From Pieris napi (lineage: Eukaryota; Arthropoda; Insecta; Lepidoptera; Pieridae): a DNA stretch of 64,000 nt. The stretch spans positions 10,664,001 to 10,728,000 of the forward strand of contig NC_062245.1 in assembly GCF_905475465.1 (NCBI RefSeq), written 5' to 3'. Positions 10,797-24,600 of this stretch are shown in pieces (position 1 is the first letter of the stretch; every line of letters begins with the position of its first letter). The translations under genes and the position numbers were made by a program. The notes under the pieces were generated by a model. It ran no database searches, was not told the DNA's origin, and saw only the letters and a list, made by a program, of their open reading frames with translations.

Positions 10797-13700
10797 ATGG
10801 CCGACGCGGCAACTGCACTGAAATTTAAGGAATTGGATCATGAGACCCAGAAAACAATGAGAAAACTGTTCTCAGGTAAATTTTTTTAATTTCAATTTTA
10901 GAAATAAGTATAAGGTATTAGTTGATCTTTACTTTAGTTACAATAAAGAAATGTACGTGGGCACTAAAATATTTTTATTTTACATAATTGTTTATTAATA
11001 ATTATTGTTTTTCGTATTTTATTAACTACTTGTAATATTTGCAGACGCCTGTTTAGAGAATTATGTCAATTGTAATAACTTTAATTATTCGCGAGTCATA
11101 GTAAAAATTGTAGAACTCGCGTAAACCACAGATAATATTATATTTGTGTTTGTTATTTATTCACGTTACTGAAATTATTTTATTGGGTGCACAATTAACA
11201 TTTTCGTATACGGCGAAGAACATTAAAAACGGAAGCTCAGCCTTGCGATTCTGTAACTTAACTTGATAAACAATAAATTACAAGCTCTCTCCTTATCAGA
11301 ATGCCAAATCGTAAAATGACTGCTTCACGACTGATTTGAGCGCGACCGCTGCTATGAAAACCGCTGTGTGAGTTCGAAAAGTGAGTTACAGAATCGCAAG
11401 GCTGCAATTATGTTTTACATTCCCCAATAAAATAAAGCAGATAAAGACGATTTGCAATATTTATCTTTAGTGCATTATTTTTTTAAATATTTTTATTCAT
11501 ATTGGCATTTCTATAATTTACCTTTATTATTAAAAGATTGGAGAAGAGTTTCTCGTCAGTTCTCGTCCATTCTACGTCCTTGATTTAAGAACCTGTGTCA
11601 ATACTACTTAGAAATACCGACAGCCAATCCAATCACAATAATAAGTCTGACTAAAAGTGTGGCCGTTTACTAGCTGTTATAAATTTACAGGAGAACGAGG
11701 TGGTTTTGTTCGCATTGGTCCTAAGGGGTACCTCGTAACTGAGCGGTATAAGGAAATGGCAGCCGATATTTATAACATGGAAATTAGACCGAGCGATGTT
11801 TGGGTTGTCACTTATGCACGATCAGGTAAGAATTGTCTAGGATTTTCCTAGATTGTCCTAGATTTGGACTTCGAGACTAATCACGCACTATGACATTCAG
11901 AAGTCATATACTTTGATTAGCCAATAAATAATAATGTGATTGTTTCCTGAATTGTATTTCTTGCGGATATCTTTTTATCTAGACATACATATATTATGTA
12001 CTAGCTGGCCTGGCAAACATCGTACCGCCTAACAGTCGATTCTTATTTTTTTTTAATACTTATTCTGCTGTTCGGGACACCGGTCTAGCTAGTAAGATAA
12101 AAAAAAGAAAGTTGATAACACAACAAATACATTATGTCAAAAAATAAAAATTTACCTTCCCGGAACCCCTCCACTAACACTTGAACTTTATGTTATGGTA
12201 TTAAAGTTCAAATTGCCTTTAAATATTATTACGAATATTTTGTATGGAAATATAGAAAAGTGTTATTTTTAGACTTTTTCACTCAATTTTTTTAATTTTT
12301 CTCTCCATAAGAACCATCTTCGTACTTCAAGGAATATTATAAAAAAAGAATCAGACAAATCGGTCAAGCCGTTTTCATGTTATGTCGTGACAACGGAAAA
12401 CGGGTTTCATTTTTATATATATAGATTTGTCTCCTATGAAGTTTCAGAGATAAGATAAAAAATTTGATGTGGATGTTTAAATTTAATATACAGTCAAAAT
12501 CAGTTATAACGATATCGAAGGGACTACATCATAATTGGTCGTAGCTGATGACGTTGATAGTACCTTATACAATAGAATCCAGCCGGGATCTTTGATTTTG
12601 GTCAATATAATGTATATGCTATTCTACACGATGTCTTGCCTAAAGTTCCTGTTTTTTTATTTTTCGTGTTAAATTCTGCTAACTAAACAGGTACGACATG
12701 GACCCAGGAGTTAGTTTGGATGGTGGCCAATGACTTGGACTATAAGACATCCAAAGCCATCGTACTTCCAGAGAGATTCCCATTTTTAGAGTAAGTATTC
12801 ATGTCAAAGATATTTTAGAAGAAAGATGCTAATAATATTCCCGAGAAAACAAAAATTATTTCGATGGTTTTTGAAAAAACAACATCAGTAGTGGTGATCC
12901 AGAAATCTGCTCCTCATGCGGAAACTTGGTTTAATTCTAGGATTCCAAACAAACTAGACAAAAGCAAACATTTATTTAGTTTCAAGGAAAATTGTTCTAA
13001 AAGGCTGGCAACGCACTTGCGAGCCTTCTGGCTTTGTATATTGTGTATAATAAAGTTTTTTCTTTCTTTCTTTGTTAACATCAGATGAACGTCCTGTCCG
13101 TTAGCCCCCTGATATATAAAAAAAAAGGGTGCGTGCACTTATGTACGCGCGTAAGAAGTTATACCTCTTTGGCATTATTAAAAATAGTTTTTGATTGCAT
13201 GCAAATAATTAATTACAATTAAATAATCAAGGACTGGAAAAGGAGTCATTATAGTCAATGAAGTTCAGTTTACATTTGAAAAATTAAATAAATAAATATT
13301 TATTATTATTTATTTAATTATGTCCAATGCCTTAGCATCTTCCGTGGGCAACTTCATTCTGTTAATTTTGTGTCACGGCGCGCATCGTAAAATTTCACTC
13401 TCATCAATTTTTCATAACGCGCCTAAAGAAGTATAACTTCAATAAATAATAATTATAGTTATTAAACTAATATTCCTGTACATCATTACAGACACGCAAT
13501 GATGTTATATCCATCGCTAAAACAAGAGATTTTAGAAGAGAAAAATAACGACCCGCATGTCAAGAAAGTACTGGAATTATTTTCGGAACCCTTCGCAAAG
13601 CAGTTAGCATCAGCACCGTCACCGCGTTTTATTAAATCCCATTTACCAATCACTCTGCTACCACCGAAACTTTTGGATGCCAAAGTAGTATACGTAGCAA

Positions 13701-15023
13701 GAGACCCAAGAGATGCTGCTGTCTCTTTCTGGCACATGGGTTCTTCTTTAAGAACGATTTCCTTTGATGGAGACTTCAAAACGTACTGGAACTTGTTCAT
13801 TAAAGACTTGCGTAAGTGAATATTTATAATCTACGCATAACGGAAAAAGGATAAATAATAATATTAAATAAGTTGTAAAAAAAAAAACATAAATTTTGTA
13901 TAATTTCATTATTTGTTCATATTTTCGTTATTAAAATAAAACATAAAACTCGTTCGTAAAGTAACGAAACTAAAGTTCGTTTACTTTTAGTTTACTGGAC
14001 ACCATTTTTCGAGCACTTAAAGGAGGCATGGGAGCAACGTAACAATCCCAATCTACTTTTTATATTCTATGAGGAATTACAAAAGGTAATAAAATGTATA
14101 TGAAATTTTAAAACTGTCTACATAATTTAAATAAACGGCTCAATGAAAGTGTCTTTCCTCCAAATTTGATATTTGGAGTAGACTCCTGGGTCGGGGGGTT
14201 CGTGGGGACCAATTAAAGGTTTAAGTTGGCGTCTAGTAGATATAGTACCGATGACCCCAGATCTGCCTTGCGATTCTGTAACTCACTTTTCGAACTCACA
14301 CAGCGGTTTTCGCATCGGAGGTCGCTCTCAAATCAGTCGTGAAGCAGTCATTTTACGATGTGGCATTCTGATAAACAATAAACTAAAAGCTCCCTCCAAA
14401 TCATAAAAAGTGAGTTACAGAATCGCAAGGCTAGCGTTGAACTCTTTTAAATGGCCAAGTCACATCACATATTAATGTAATCCTCAAATTACAGGATCTC
14501 AAAGGCGTAGTACATCGCGTGGCTGACTTTTTGGGCAAGACATACAGCGAAGAACAAATTGACGATCTTTGTGAGCATCTCAACTTCAAAAATTTCAAGA
14601 CTAATCCAGCCGTAAACAGCGACCTATTGAGAGATATTGGATTTGTTCACGATAAACACGAATTTATCAGAAAAGGTAAATAATGAGTTACTATAGATTA
14701 TTCGATTAAAAATGTTCATTAAAATTTCCCAATAAAATTAAAATCTTGAAAAAAAAAGCAAATCAGAATAGGAAAATTTTGTCGTTTTTCATTATCCTTC
14801 ACCTTGAACACAGTATTTAGTTCAGCGGTTCAGTCAGCCTAAATATAACCAAAGTAGTGAATGCAATTTATTTTTGTCAGATTTGTACTGAGAATATTCT
14901 TCTACTCTGTCTCCAGGTAAGACTGGTGGCTGGCGAGACTATTTTGATGACGAGATGACGGCCCAAGCGGATAAGTGGATGGAAGAAAACCTACGTGACA
15001 CAGATCTTCGTTTCCCGCAGTAA
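10797..15023 (+). CDS. Gene C: cytosolic sulfotransferase, 338 aa, seven exons
   Basis: Exons: 10797-10875, 11691-11825, 12691-12790, 13492-13811, 13991-14085, 14495-14675, 14917-15023 (1,017 nt in frame, stop TAA). The ATG opens MADAATALKFKEL. The PAPS loop is TYARSGTTW (67-75), the candidate catalytic His is H155 in FIKSHLPI, the 3'-phosphate contacts are R175 and S183 in YVARDPRDAAVS, and RKG is 302-304, followed by KTGGWRDYF. Exon 7 is two codons shorter than in D, F, G and I, ending RFPQ. All key residues are present except that the P-loop Lys is Arg, as throughout this array. AATAAA is at 15095-15100. PsiE is a truncated duplicate of this gene. The reaction is sulfonate transfer from PAPS to a hydroxylated small molecule in the cytosol. 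The acceptor is unknown. Confidence 0.9.
11240..11402. mobile_element. Foldback MITE copy 4 (loop inverted)
   Basis: The short left arm (about 20 bp) is followed by the loop in the orientation opposite to copies 1-3 (GATAAACAATAAATTACAAG) and a full right arm ending CAGAATCGCAAGGC. It lies in gene C intron 1. Confidence 0.85.
12001..12425 (-). mobile_element. Non-autonomous Helitron-like element, 425 bp
   Basis: Read on the minus strand it begins TC and ends CTAG, the termini known for Helitrons. The paralogous site in psiE (26606/26607) is uninterrupted: ...TATGTA|TTTATCTCC. The insertion lies between A and T with no target duplication. The sub-terminal hairpin (GGCAAAC...) is degraded in this copy. 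It lies in intron 2 of gene C. Confidence 0.8.
12920..13127 (+). mobile_element. Jockey-type LINE 3'-end fragment (plus)
   Basis: AAAAGGCTGGCAACGCACTTG and the final CCTGTCCGTTAGCCCCCTG plus an A-tract match the 3' end of the LINE copy at 57936-59127, with many differences. It is a diverged, 5'-truncated remnant in gene C intron 3. Confidence 0.65.
14265..14431. mobile_element. Foldback MITE copy 5 in gene C intron 5
   Basis: A long left arm from GCCTTGCGATTCTGTAACTC and the loop in inverted orientation are followed by a right arm reduced to AAGTGAGTTACAGAATCGC plus AAGGC. Just outside it, 14437 onward matches the intron of psiE at 28119 onward, which lacks the element. Confidence 0.85.
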
Positions 15024-18000
15024 TACATTAATTAAAAGTGGCGTTACCTAAAAAACAATTTAGACTTTTAAAAATTGTGTTGACTGTGATGTTAAATAAA
15101 TAAATAATAAATGAAGAGTTATAATACACTCTGTGTTCTTCTTTCACTAGTGCTAATACATTAGAAACTATTATCATAAGTATTTTAATGTAGTGGCGGG
15201 TGCCATAATTGCGCGTATTAGATTAGTTACTGCTATGATCATTGTTCTTTTACTATTAGTAGATAAGCAGCATTTTGCGTCTAACACACTTTTGTGCATT
15301 CATCGAATATCTCTCTATGTTTGCCTCCAAAGAAACATATATAAGCATTGGTGGAGTGTAACCTTTAGCCGCTATTCGCATGTAGCTCATCAAAACTCAA
15401 AGAATTCTGTTCAAAGCGTATTATTACCCGTGGAGCCTATAGCCCGTTTTACCCGGACGGTGTTGAATACGCTCCGTATTCAGTATTACAACACGTTTAG
15501 GTTGCTTGGGCTTGCCGAGGTTCTGCAGTCAAGTGTTTGCCGTGAAAATAATTAAAAATAATTCATGCCCCAAGTTATGTAACCTTACTTTAGTTAAGTT
15601 ACATAAAAATATTTTAGGTAATTAGAAGCGTAAACCAAATGTAAACAATCATTGTACACTTGTAGCCAAAATTTTGCCCTTTAATTTTTACCACACTTAT
15701 AAATTGTTTTTTAACATTCTCGTTTACTAGAATGTACAATAGGTTGACTTCTAATATTCTTTATAGGTAACAGAAGTGTGATTTAAGAAACAATAAATAG
15801 GTTTTTGTAGTCGTCGCAACCCCACTACCTTCAATCGTATGTTATAAGCTCATGTTCTAAACGATTAAAGACAGTTGTTACCCAGCTTCAAACAAAGAGT
15901 TTCATTTAAACATCTCCATACAACAACAACCACCAAAATTCCCACTATAAGATTTTTTAACTTTCTTTTTTGTTTTATTTTCTAGCCAATTGTAACTAAG
16001 ATACAACCAAGTATTGCTTACATCTGAAATATATATTATTATATGCAAATATATATTATTATAATATATATTAATATATGCAAACGGTGGACATCAGCCA
16101 TGGGGCCTTCGGTTCTGTCAGTAATGGTTCGGCTTTAATTCTGAGAAAAACAAACCTCCATAGAGGTTTCAAGGTCTTCAGATATAATTTTGCATAAAAA
16201 CTGCCACCTCTTTTCTGCAATACGGTAGATTATAATTTGTACCGTATAATGGAACTGCTACCTCATTAAAAATGAAGTAGGTTTTTGACAATTATTTAGC
16301 AGTTTCACTTAAAGTCTCAACACAATTCTCTTTATTTTTTTTACTTTAAAAAAATTCTGTCTTCTCCGATAGAAGTAAGATCTCTCGCTCACCAACCATT
16401 AGTAATACAAGATTTAATTTTGAATTATATATTTTTTTAATTCGCGGTAATCGCCGATGAAGAACATATCTATATTCAATCTCAATTTAGGTGAATGAAA
16501 AAACTCTCGCTGTAGCGGGAGCTGACCACTGAAGTATCGTTGTTATATTTACAATTATTTCTGAAACTAATAACATTGAGTTTCTTGTTATTGTTAAAAG
16601 TAAATTTTTTATGAAGAGTCAAGTCACAGTAGTATCAGAAAAGTTAATTTCTAAGCGTCGAATATATGCAACCACAACGTTGTTATAATTGAAAATCCCT
16701 GTAATTACAAAGATGGCTTAAAACAATTGAAAGGCAACGAAATTTTCCTAATTATTCAATAATAATTAATAGGAACAGTTATAAGTATTTTCTTTAAAAT
16801 AATATCGAATATAAATTAACCTCATAAACACATCTTAGCAGTTGTCTGTAGTCGATTTGAACAATTTGTTTTCTAAAGCTATCAGAGTTCTCGAAAATAC
16901 CGAGTACTCGCGAGATTGTAACTCTTACTCCCACGAGATCTCGAATTAACGATCTCGAGATTTCATTCCCTACGTGTGCATGTGGCCCTATATGTATTTT
17001 TGACCTCCTACTGTAAAAGCTATATATCATAGGACGATTCTGTCTGTATTACAAACCATTTTTCTTAGCTAGAAATATATCTATATATTGTAATAAATTG
17101 TACAACCACAACATTATTTGCAGTATGGAAGGTTAAATAAAACGAAAAATATATTCTGAGCACTCATGTTTTTAATAGATAATCTTGGATCGTATATTGC
17201 AGTCTTACAGTATTTTAAAGTCATCATGATTTGCAATTGTTAAGATAAGATAAGCAATACGTTCCAAGAAGATATAGATTATACACAATATTCAAATGGG
17301 CGTGTATTATTACATAAACAATATGAATATTGCGTCAAGAGCTAACAGACAGTATGCGTATACAGTCATTGTCCGTTTCGTCATGTCTTATTTGCACGTG
17401 AAGATGTTTAAGTCTTTGGGATTTCAACTCCCATGTAGCCGGTGATGTAAATTAGTCTAGTCGACAAGTTGAAAATGGTACAAAATAGAGCTACGAAGCG
17501 AAATTTTTTTACGACCATTATTTAAACATTTTTTTTCTTTAACAACATTACTTGGCTTTTTTAGTTTTTGTTTAACTAAAAAAATTGTTATAGACAAAGT
17601 ATAAATATTTTTTTTACTTTTATGGCACGATCTTGTTAAGTATGTATGTAAGAAAGGCTCTACGAAGCGAAAAATTTTTACGACCATTATTTAAACATTT
17701 TTTTTCACTTACAATTAAGACGGTAGTTCGAGAAAATTTCGTTAGTTAACAATTGTTTAACTTGTTGAAAAATTAACTTTAAGTAAAATTTCCAACGGGA
17801 ATAAATTAATTATAGTGTTCAGAACACACCATAATTTTTTCAAATTTAAAAAAAAAAATTCAATACCTTAAATAAATTAATTAATGTGCCGTACTCGCTT
17901 TTGACGCCACGCGCGCATCCTAAAAATGTCACGCGCAGACCTATTTTCAGCGTTAAATTAAAATTATAAATAATGGAGATAGAGTTCCGAAAGCTCAGAG

Positions 18001-18609
18001 TTTTTTATTGGAAATTTCCTCTTCTTTCAGAATCATTTTTTGCAATTTCTTAAATATTAATAGTTTATTAAATATTGGCAAAAATCGAAATGCCATTTTT
18101 TTTTCATCTTTAATTGTTTATAACTTTAGCAATTTTTTATGTGCTAATATACGCTTTTGGCACATTTTTTAGACGTCATTCCGGATCGCACACAATTTTA
18201 AGAGCAGTATCTCTATTTTGTACCATTTTCAACTTGTCGACTAGACTAAATCGCCATTACCATTGTCAATAGCCAGGTACGTTATTTTACGTAAGTACTT
18301 GTTGGTTTTGCGGACCAATAAAAAGGAAGAGTACCTTTTAGTACCCTTTTAGTGCATCAATAAATTGTATGTATTATTATGTTAATATACATTATATACT
18401 TTTACAAGCGCCATATCGAAGCCATAGGTATCGATTCAATATTAAAATAATCAACACGCAAAATGCAATTTATCTTGTGGTATCTTCATAAAATTTTATA
18501 TATACGATTACACTCGTAAATAAAAATAGATTACCAAGATATGATTATTATTTCAGTTGCATCAACGACGAAGATACAATCAACGGTTTTTCCGCTATTT
18601 TAATCTAAA
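15024..18609. other. Intergenic region between genes C and D
   Basis: It corresponds to 29738-31701 between psiE and F and is therefore inside the first duplication. It contains the 796-bp MITE at 17453-18248. An open frame at 15193-15555 (120 codons) matches no family I recognise and is not open in the paralogous copy. A TCAGTT at 18553-18558, also upstream of gene F at 31649, may be an arthropod initiator. Confidence 0.6.
17453..18248. mobile_element. 796-bp non-autonomous DNA transposon, 38-bp TIRs, AAT target duplication
   Basis: The ends begin TAGTCTAGTCGACAAGTTGA and are complementary for 38 bp. It is flanked by AAT at 17450-17452 and 18249-18251. The paralogous region at about 30977-30986 has a single AAT with no insert, so ends and 3-bp duplication are defined by comparison. 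Inside, a segment of about 45 bp (CTACGAAGCGAAA...) occurs twice, near 17491 and 17661. There is no transposase frame. Confidence 0.85.
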
Positions 18610-21600
18610 ATGGAGTATCCATTGGAAATTAGGGATGTGCAACCAGAAACAAATGAAGCGATGATGAAACTTTTTATAGGTAAGACATTTTAGACTGGCT
18701 TATATTAAAAATATAAGCCAGTACATATCGCACAGTTGTTATTACACTTCAATTTTAGATTTTACTAGTAATTTTTTGCTCAACAATGCGGATTAGGTAC
18801 CAGGTAGGCGCTGTACGATGTTTTTTTTAAATTGATCAGCCTACTGCCGAATATATCAAGCTAAGATACGTAATTACGTAAGTAGTGATTATTCTGTTAT
18901 ATTTGCCAAGAAGATAATTAAAAAAAAAAATTGTTGGTCTATAATTGTGTTCTTTTTCGTTTTTGTTGCTATAACTAATTGACGCTTCAAAAGTATCGCA
19001 TTGTTAAGCTAATTCTGCGTTATTTGTTGCTTCTATTAAAAACTATAATATAAATGGAAAAAAATTACCAGCATGGCCGGGCTTGTTAAAAGCAAGAGGA
19101 AGGAATCGAGGAATATATATGGAGAAAATACATGGAATACCGTGAAACGTCTTAGTGAAATTAGTTTATTAGCATAAGATACAGATATCACTTATTCCAC
19201 GTCATTAAATTTGAGTTGGTAGACAACCCTACTCATCGGCAAAGAAGACAGAGGGTGTAGGCCGTGAGAAAAAGCCGTAAAAAGTAACAAACTCTCGGAA
19301 CTCTTAAAATAGCAAATCATCAACGTTGTAAGTGGTTAATATAGAGAAAAATAAAATCCCCTTTTATATAAAACACTCCGATGACCCCGGAAACATATAA
19401 TAAGTACTTTTTTAAAAAGTTTAACAAACTAAAAATTTTCTTAAAATTAGACATACTAGAATTGACCTCCGCGCTTAATTCCTTTATTTCACAATAATTC
19501 AAAACACATATTTTATTCGATGGTTTGAAGACTGTAAATACATTAAACAAGAAAAGTATTAAAGTGTATGTTAAGTTTAGTCAAATCCCAGGAATTAATT
19601 TTCAGGTGAACGAGGCGGTTTCGTTCGTGTAGGACCTAAGGGGTATGTTCTCACTCAAGGGTTCAGAGATATGGCAGCAGAGATCTACAACTTGGAAGTC
19701 CGACCAAGCGATGTGTATGTTGTTACCTATGCAAGATCAGGTAATATTATATTTTTACTCTGACCCGGCAAACGTTGTTTTGCCATGTATATTATTTCTA
19801 AATAATAGTATTTAATAAAAAATTAGTGGATGGTAGGGGTGAAAATTAAGGGTTGTATGTGTTTTTGTATGCTGTATCATAAAGAAATAAAAACAACATT
19901 TAGGGAGATGACAAATAGATGTTGTCCAATTCGCAGACCTAACCGGTATGCACACAACATTTCACGAAAATCGTTTGATCCATTTCGGAGGAGTTTAATT
20001 ACAAACACCGTGACACGAGAATTTTATATAATAGATTACCTACTAATGGCTTCATTACCACTTGAGATGTTTTCGTACAATAATAATTTATTAATTAATC
20101 GCTTCAAACCTACGACTCTCGCCTTACTAGATTTGACCTTGTTTCACTCGAATTGCGACTTGACGTCATGGATGTAGTGTATCTTTACAAGATAACTAGC
20201 CGATCCGGCAAACGTCGTTTTGCCATGTATATCATTTATAATAAAAAAATAGGGGTTGATCGTAGAGGGTTGAAAATTAGGGGTTGTATGTATTTTTTAA
20301 TTCTGTAACATAAAAAAAATAAAAAATAAAATTGTATCTATAAATAAAAAAATAAAAATTAGGGGTGGACTACCCTTAACATCTGGCGGGCTGATTTGTG
20401 AATCTAAACCATTCCCAGATCCCCTTGAACACACACAAAAAATTTCATCAAAATCGGTCCAGTCGTTTAGGAGGAGTTCAGTCACATACACACGCACACA
20501 AGAAATATATATATTAAGATGTATGGTGATACTCACACGGCATTGATTCCTAAAAACCCTATCCACTGCATTACACTTTTGACTATAAACAAATATCCAC
20601 TATACACGCATGTCCCACGTTTGTCCTCATCCATTAATTTCCTGTTAACAGTTTGTGTTGGATTTACATTAAAACTGTGATGAAAATTGACTCGGTGGCC
20701 ATTTTCAGCAACTCCATGGAGACCTATTAGAAACCTTGCTGTGTTAATTTATTTTCTATTATTGTTAATTTCTTTATTCCTACATAATTATGTATTTATA
20801 CTCACGGATGCTTGACGGATCCATGCGATTTCTTCAATACAAAGAGACCCCTCGTGAGTTCTATGCTGAGGTATTGCGGGCTAATCGATTGTGAGGAAGT
20901 TGCATGGATCTGGTTACCGCTGCGCCTTCTTAAGTTCTCATGATTTTCACACGTGTATATCCTTTCTATAATATACTAGCAAACTCGGCGAACTCCGTTT
21001 CGCCACCAGATGGCTTCGTTTTATGTAACATTTCGTTTGGTGATCCCGCTTTTCTGTTGATTTTTTTCCTGAATTTTCTTTGCTACAAACCTCACGGAGT
21101 CCGAGACCTTTCCAACGAATGCAAAACTGTGGAAATCGGTTCGTGCGTTCTGGAGTTATAGCGTCAGGAAGGAAAACCCGACTTATTTTTATATAGTAGA
21201 TATTCATAAGTATCTGATTGTCCTCCTTGTATCGTGTGTAATGTTTGAAAGCCAAATTAAATAAAATAAATTCCAGGAACAACGTGGACTCAAGAGTTAG
21301 TGTGGTTGGTTGCGAATAACTTGGATTACGAAACGGCAAAATCGGTTTTGCTAACAGACAGATTCCCGTTTATAGAGTAAGTAAAAAGAAACTTATTCTA
21401 ACACTTTTAAAGGTTCTTAATTATTTTAACTCAATATTATACCTACTAATAAGGAGGTTTCTGTTACCCGCGTAGAATATCAGAAATGTTTGTGAGGTAG
21501 GTACCTCCTTAATATTATTGCGATGTTATTTAAAAACTATAATATGTAGCAACACCTACATTTTACGGTTAAAACCATTGCGACATCAAGTTATTTCAGC

Positions 21601-24600
21601 TCCTATGGATGTATACAAAGTCCTAGCCACTTGGTTAGACCAGTCCATCTTTCGGGCCAGTCAGTGGTTAGACCAGTTGAGGATCCTCCGTTTGACGAAC
21701 TGTTCACTCTTCTTTCCCTACAATATAACCTGATCATGTTCATAATTAAATACTCGTGATGAATACCATTTTCTATTATAATAATGAGTAAAGATTCAAG
21801 TCTTAAAAGATACAAAATAAAATTAAATTAAAAATGGCTCTACAACCTTTTTAGGTCTGGGCCTCAGATCTCTGTATCTGTTTCATGATCATTTGTTAAT
21901 GTAATAGGCAAGTAGGTGATCCGCCTCCTGTCACTGTGCCTGACGCACGCCGTCGACTTTTTGGGTCTATGGCAAGCTGGTTTCCTTGCGATGTTTTCCT
22001 TCACCGTTTGAGCGAATGTTAAATGCACACATAGAAAGTCCATTGGTGCACAGCTGGGAATCGAACCTACGACCTCAGGGATAAGAGTCGCACGCACACA
22101 AAGCATCATTAAAAGATATAAACTGTGATTAATGAAATAACTCAGTAGGGTATTTTTCCCGTATCTACAATATTAATTTATAGTCCGACAAACAACTATT
22201 ATATTTTGTGAGCCACTAGTAACATCGGAAATCAGCGTATAGCCTAAAAATCTCTTCCAATCAACCTTTTAGCAAGGAAAAATAAAAACCTCCACTTTCT
22301 TAACAAAAATTGTATACATTCATTAACAATTTAAAACCACTTCTTCTTAACCTGTCCTATGCTATATTATTGTTCAACAGTAGTTTTATTATAAAATTGT
22401 AAGTGTTAAGGCAAGTACCTAAAATGATAAATATCAGCCTTGCGATTCTGTAACTCACTTTTCGAACTCACACAGCGGTTTTCGAAGCGGCGGTCGCGCT
22501 CAAATCAGTCGTAAAGCAGTCATTTTACGATTTGGCATTCTGATAAACAATAAACTACAAGCTCCCTCCTTATCAGAATGCAAGATCGTAAAACGAGTTC
22601 GAAAAGTGAGTTACAGAATGACAAGGCTGAACTGTATTTGTTTAATTAAAATGAATTCCTGTTTTTTAATAATTGTTAATCACCTAACGATATTATTTTT
22701 CCACAGGAGCACTATGATGTTTCACCCAAAGCTTGAAGCTGAACTTGAGGAAATATTCAAAAACGACGAGGTAAAACTAAAGCAATTGGGTGCATTTTCT
22801 CAATCCATTGTACGGAAAGTGGCGGCTGCACCTTCCCCAAGGTTCATTAAGACTCATCTGCCACTGTCGCTGCTGTCACCGAAAGTGTTGGATGCGAAAG
22901 TTGTGTACGTAGCAAGAGACCCACGTGATGCAGCCGTTTCCTTCTATTATTTATGCCGTTCCTTAAGAACTATGGGTTTCGACGGAGACTTCAAAACATT
23001 TTGGCATTACTTTATTAATGACTTAAGTACGTATACTTTTTGATGTGAATTTTTCTAGATGTGTAAAATCATTTAATCTTATAGGTAACACACTGTACAC
23101 TTATGAACGTCAAAAAAAAAAGAAAAAAAGAAAAAGAAAAGAAAAAAATAAAAAGAAAGAGTACACCTAGTGTCACCTCCTATATAAAGTGTAAATGTGT
23201 CTTGTCTATGTAATGTCTCGCTATAATGTAGTCTCTGATTCATTCAGAATTAATAAGAGATCATAATGCCACCAATGCAATAATATTTTTCCGGGCAACT
23301 AACCCAGTATATACGCCAGATGCGTTGACTACAAAAGTCTCGTTCATAAACTAAAAGCCTCTACAATTCCGTATAAAAAATCCCAAAAAGTACTAAAATT
23401 ATCATATTATTTAACAATTATTTTAGATTATTGGACGCCATTCTTCGAACATCTAAAAGAAGCATGGGAGAAGCGGCAACATCCAAACTTGTTGTTTTTG
23501 TTCTATGAAGACTTAAAGAAGGTATGTTTGGAAATCTTGGAATTGGAGAGCTGTATTGACAGCGTGCGACGCTCATCTGTAATATCGTAGGTTCGATCCC
23601 CGGATGTGCACCAATGGACATCTTTCTATGCGCGCACTAACATTCGCTCTAAACCGGCTTGCCTTAGCCCCAAAAAGTAGATTAGATTGACAGTCCAGAA
23701 CTAAAAAGGTCGATGCGCCACTGGACATAATAATTTAAACAATATAACGATGTAACACAAAACTACCTGATTGTCTTTAATCAAATGTATACTAATCATC
23801 AACTGAAGGCTGTTTGTTTAATAAAACACGCGCATAAACTACTGGTTCGAATTTAAAAAGTATTGGTACATCACAGTACTCCAAATAGGAGCGGAACATG
23901 AATAAAAAAGATAAAACTAGTGGAAAAAATAATTTTTGAGTTTTTATTAAGAACACTACGCAAAAGTTCGATAAAATTGTTAAACCTCAAAAATGTTCTA
24001 GACCCCATTTATATTTTTATCAAAATTTAATATTGTTATTAAATAATTATTAACAAAGTTGTTGTTACAATTATGACTTTACCATATACACTATTTAACC
24101 AGGATCTCGGCCACGAAGTGCGCAGAGTGTGCAAGTTTTTGGGTAAACAATACACGGACGACCAAATAGCAGTGCTCTGTGACCATCTCGATATTAAGAA
24201 CTTCAAGAACAATGCATCTGTGAACAATGACATTCTGAAGGAACTCGGTATGATGTATCCCAAAGAAGAGTTTATAAGAAAAGGTAAAATTTATTTCTAA
24301 ACACTCAAGAGTTGTTAAATTTATTACATCATTTATGTATGGTTTTAATAATCAAGCCCAGCCCCGCGATTCTGTAACTCACTTTTCGAGCTCACACAGC
24401 GGTATTGATGTTTGAATTAAAAACAATAAATATGTAGAAGTATATCCTGCACTATAATTTATTGTTTTTATTTAATTAGCATCAATACTATGGCGAGAAT
24501 AAAAACCACAATACGATATAAATTTCTCGATGCTAAACAATCTGTCACTTTTGAGTAATTTCATTTTTAATATGGCGAGTATTATCGGCCAAACTAATAT

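Noticed and set aside
15193..15555. 120-codon open frame between genes C and D
   Set aside because: No recognisable motif, and the duplicated region (about 29925 onward) does not keep the frame; treated as chance.
19830..20177. 115-codon open frame in gene D intron 2
   Set aside because: Overlaps a degenerate Helitron-like element and is not kept in gene F.
23105..23160. A/G-rich tract in gene D intron 4
   Set aside because: Low-complexity sequence with no structure beyond composition.
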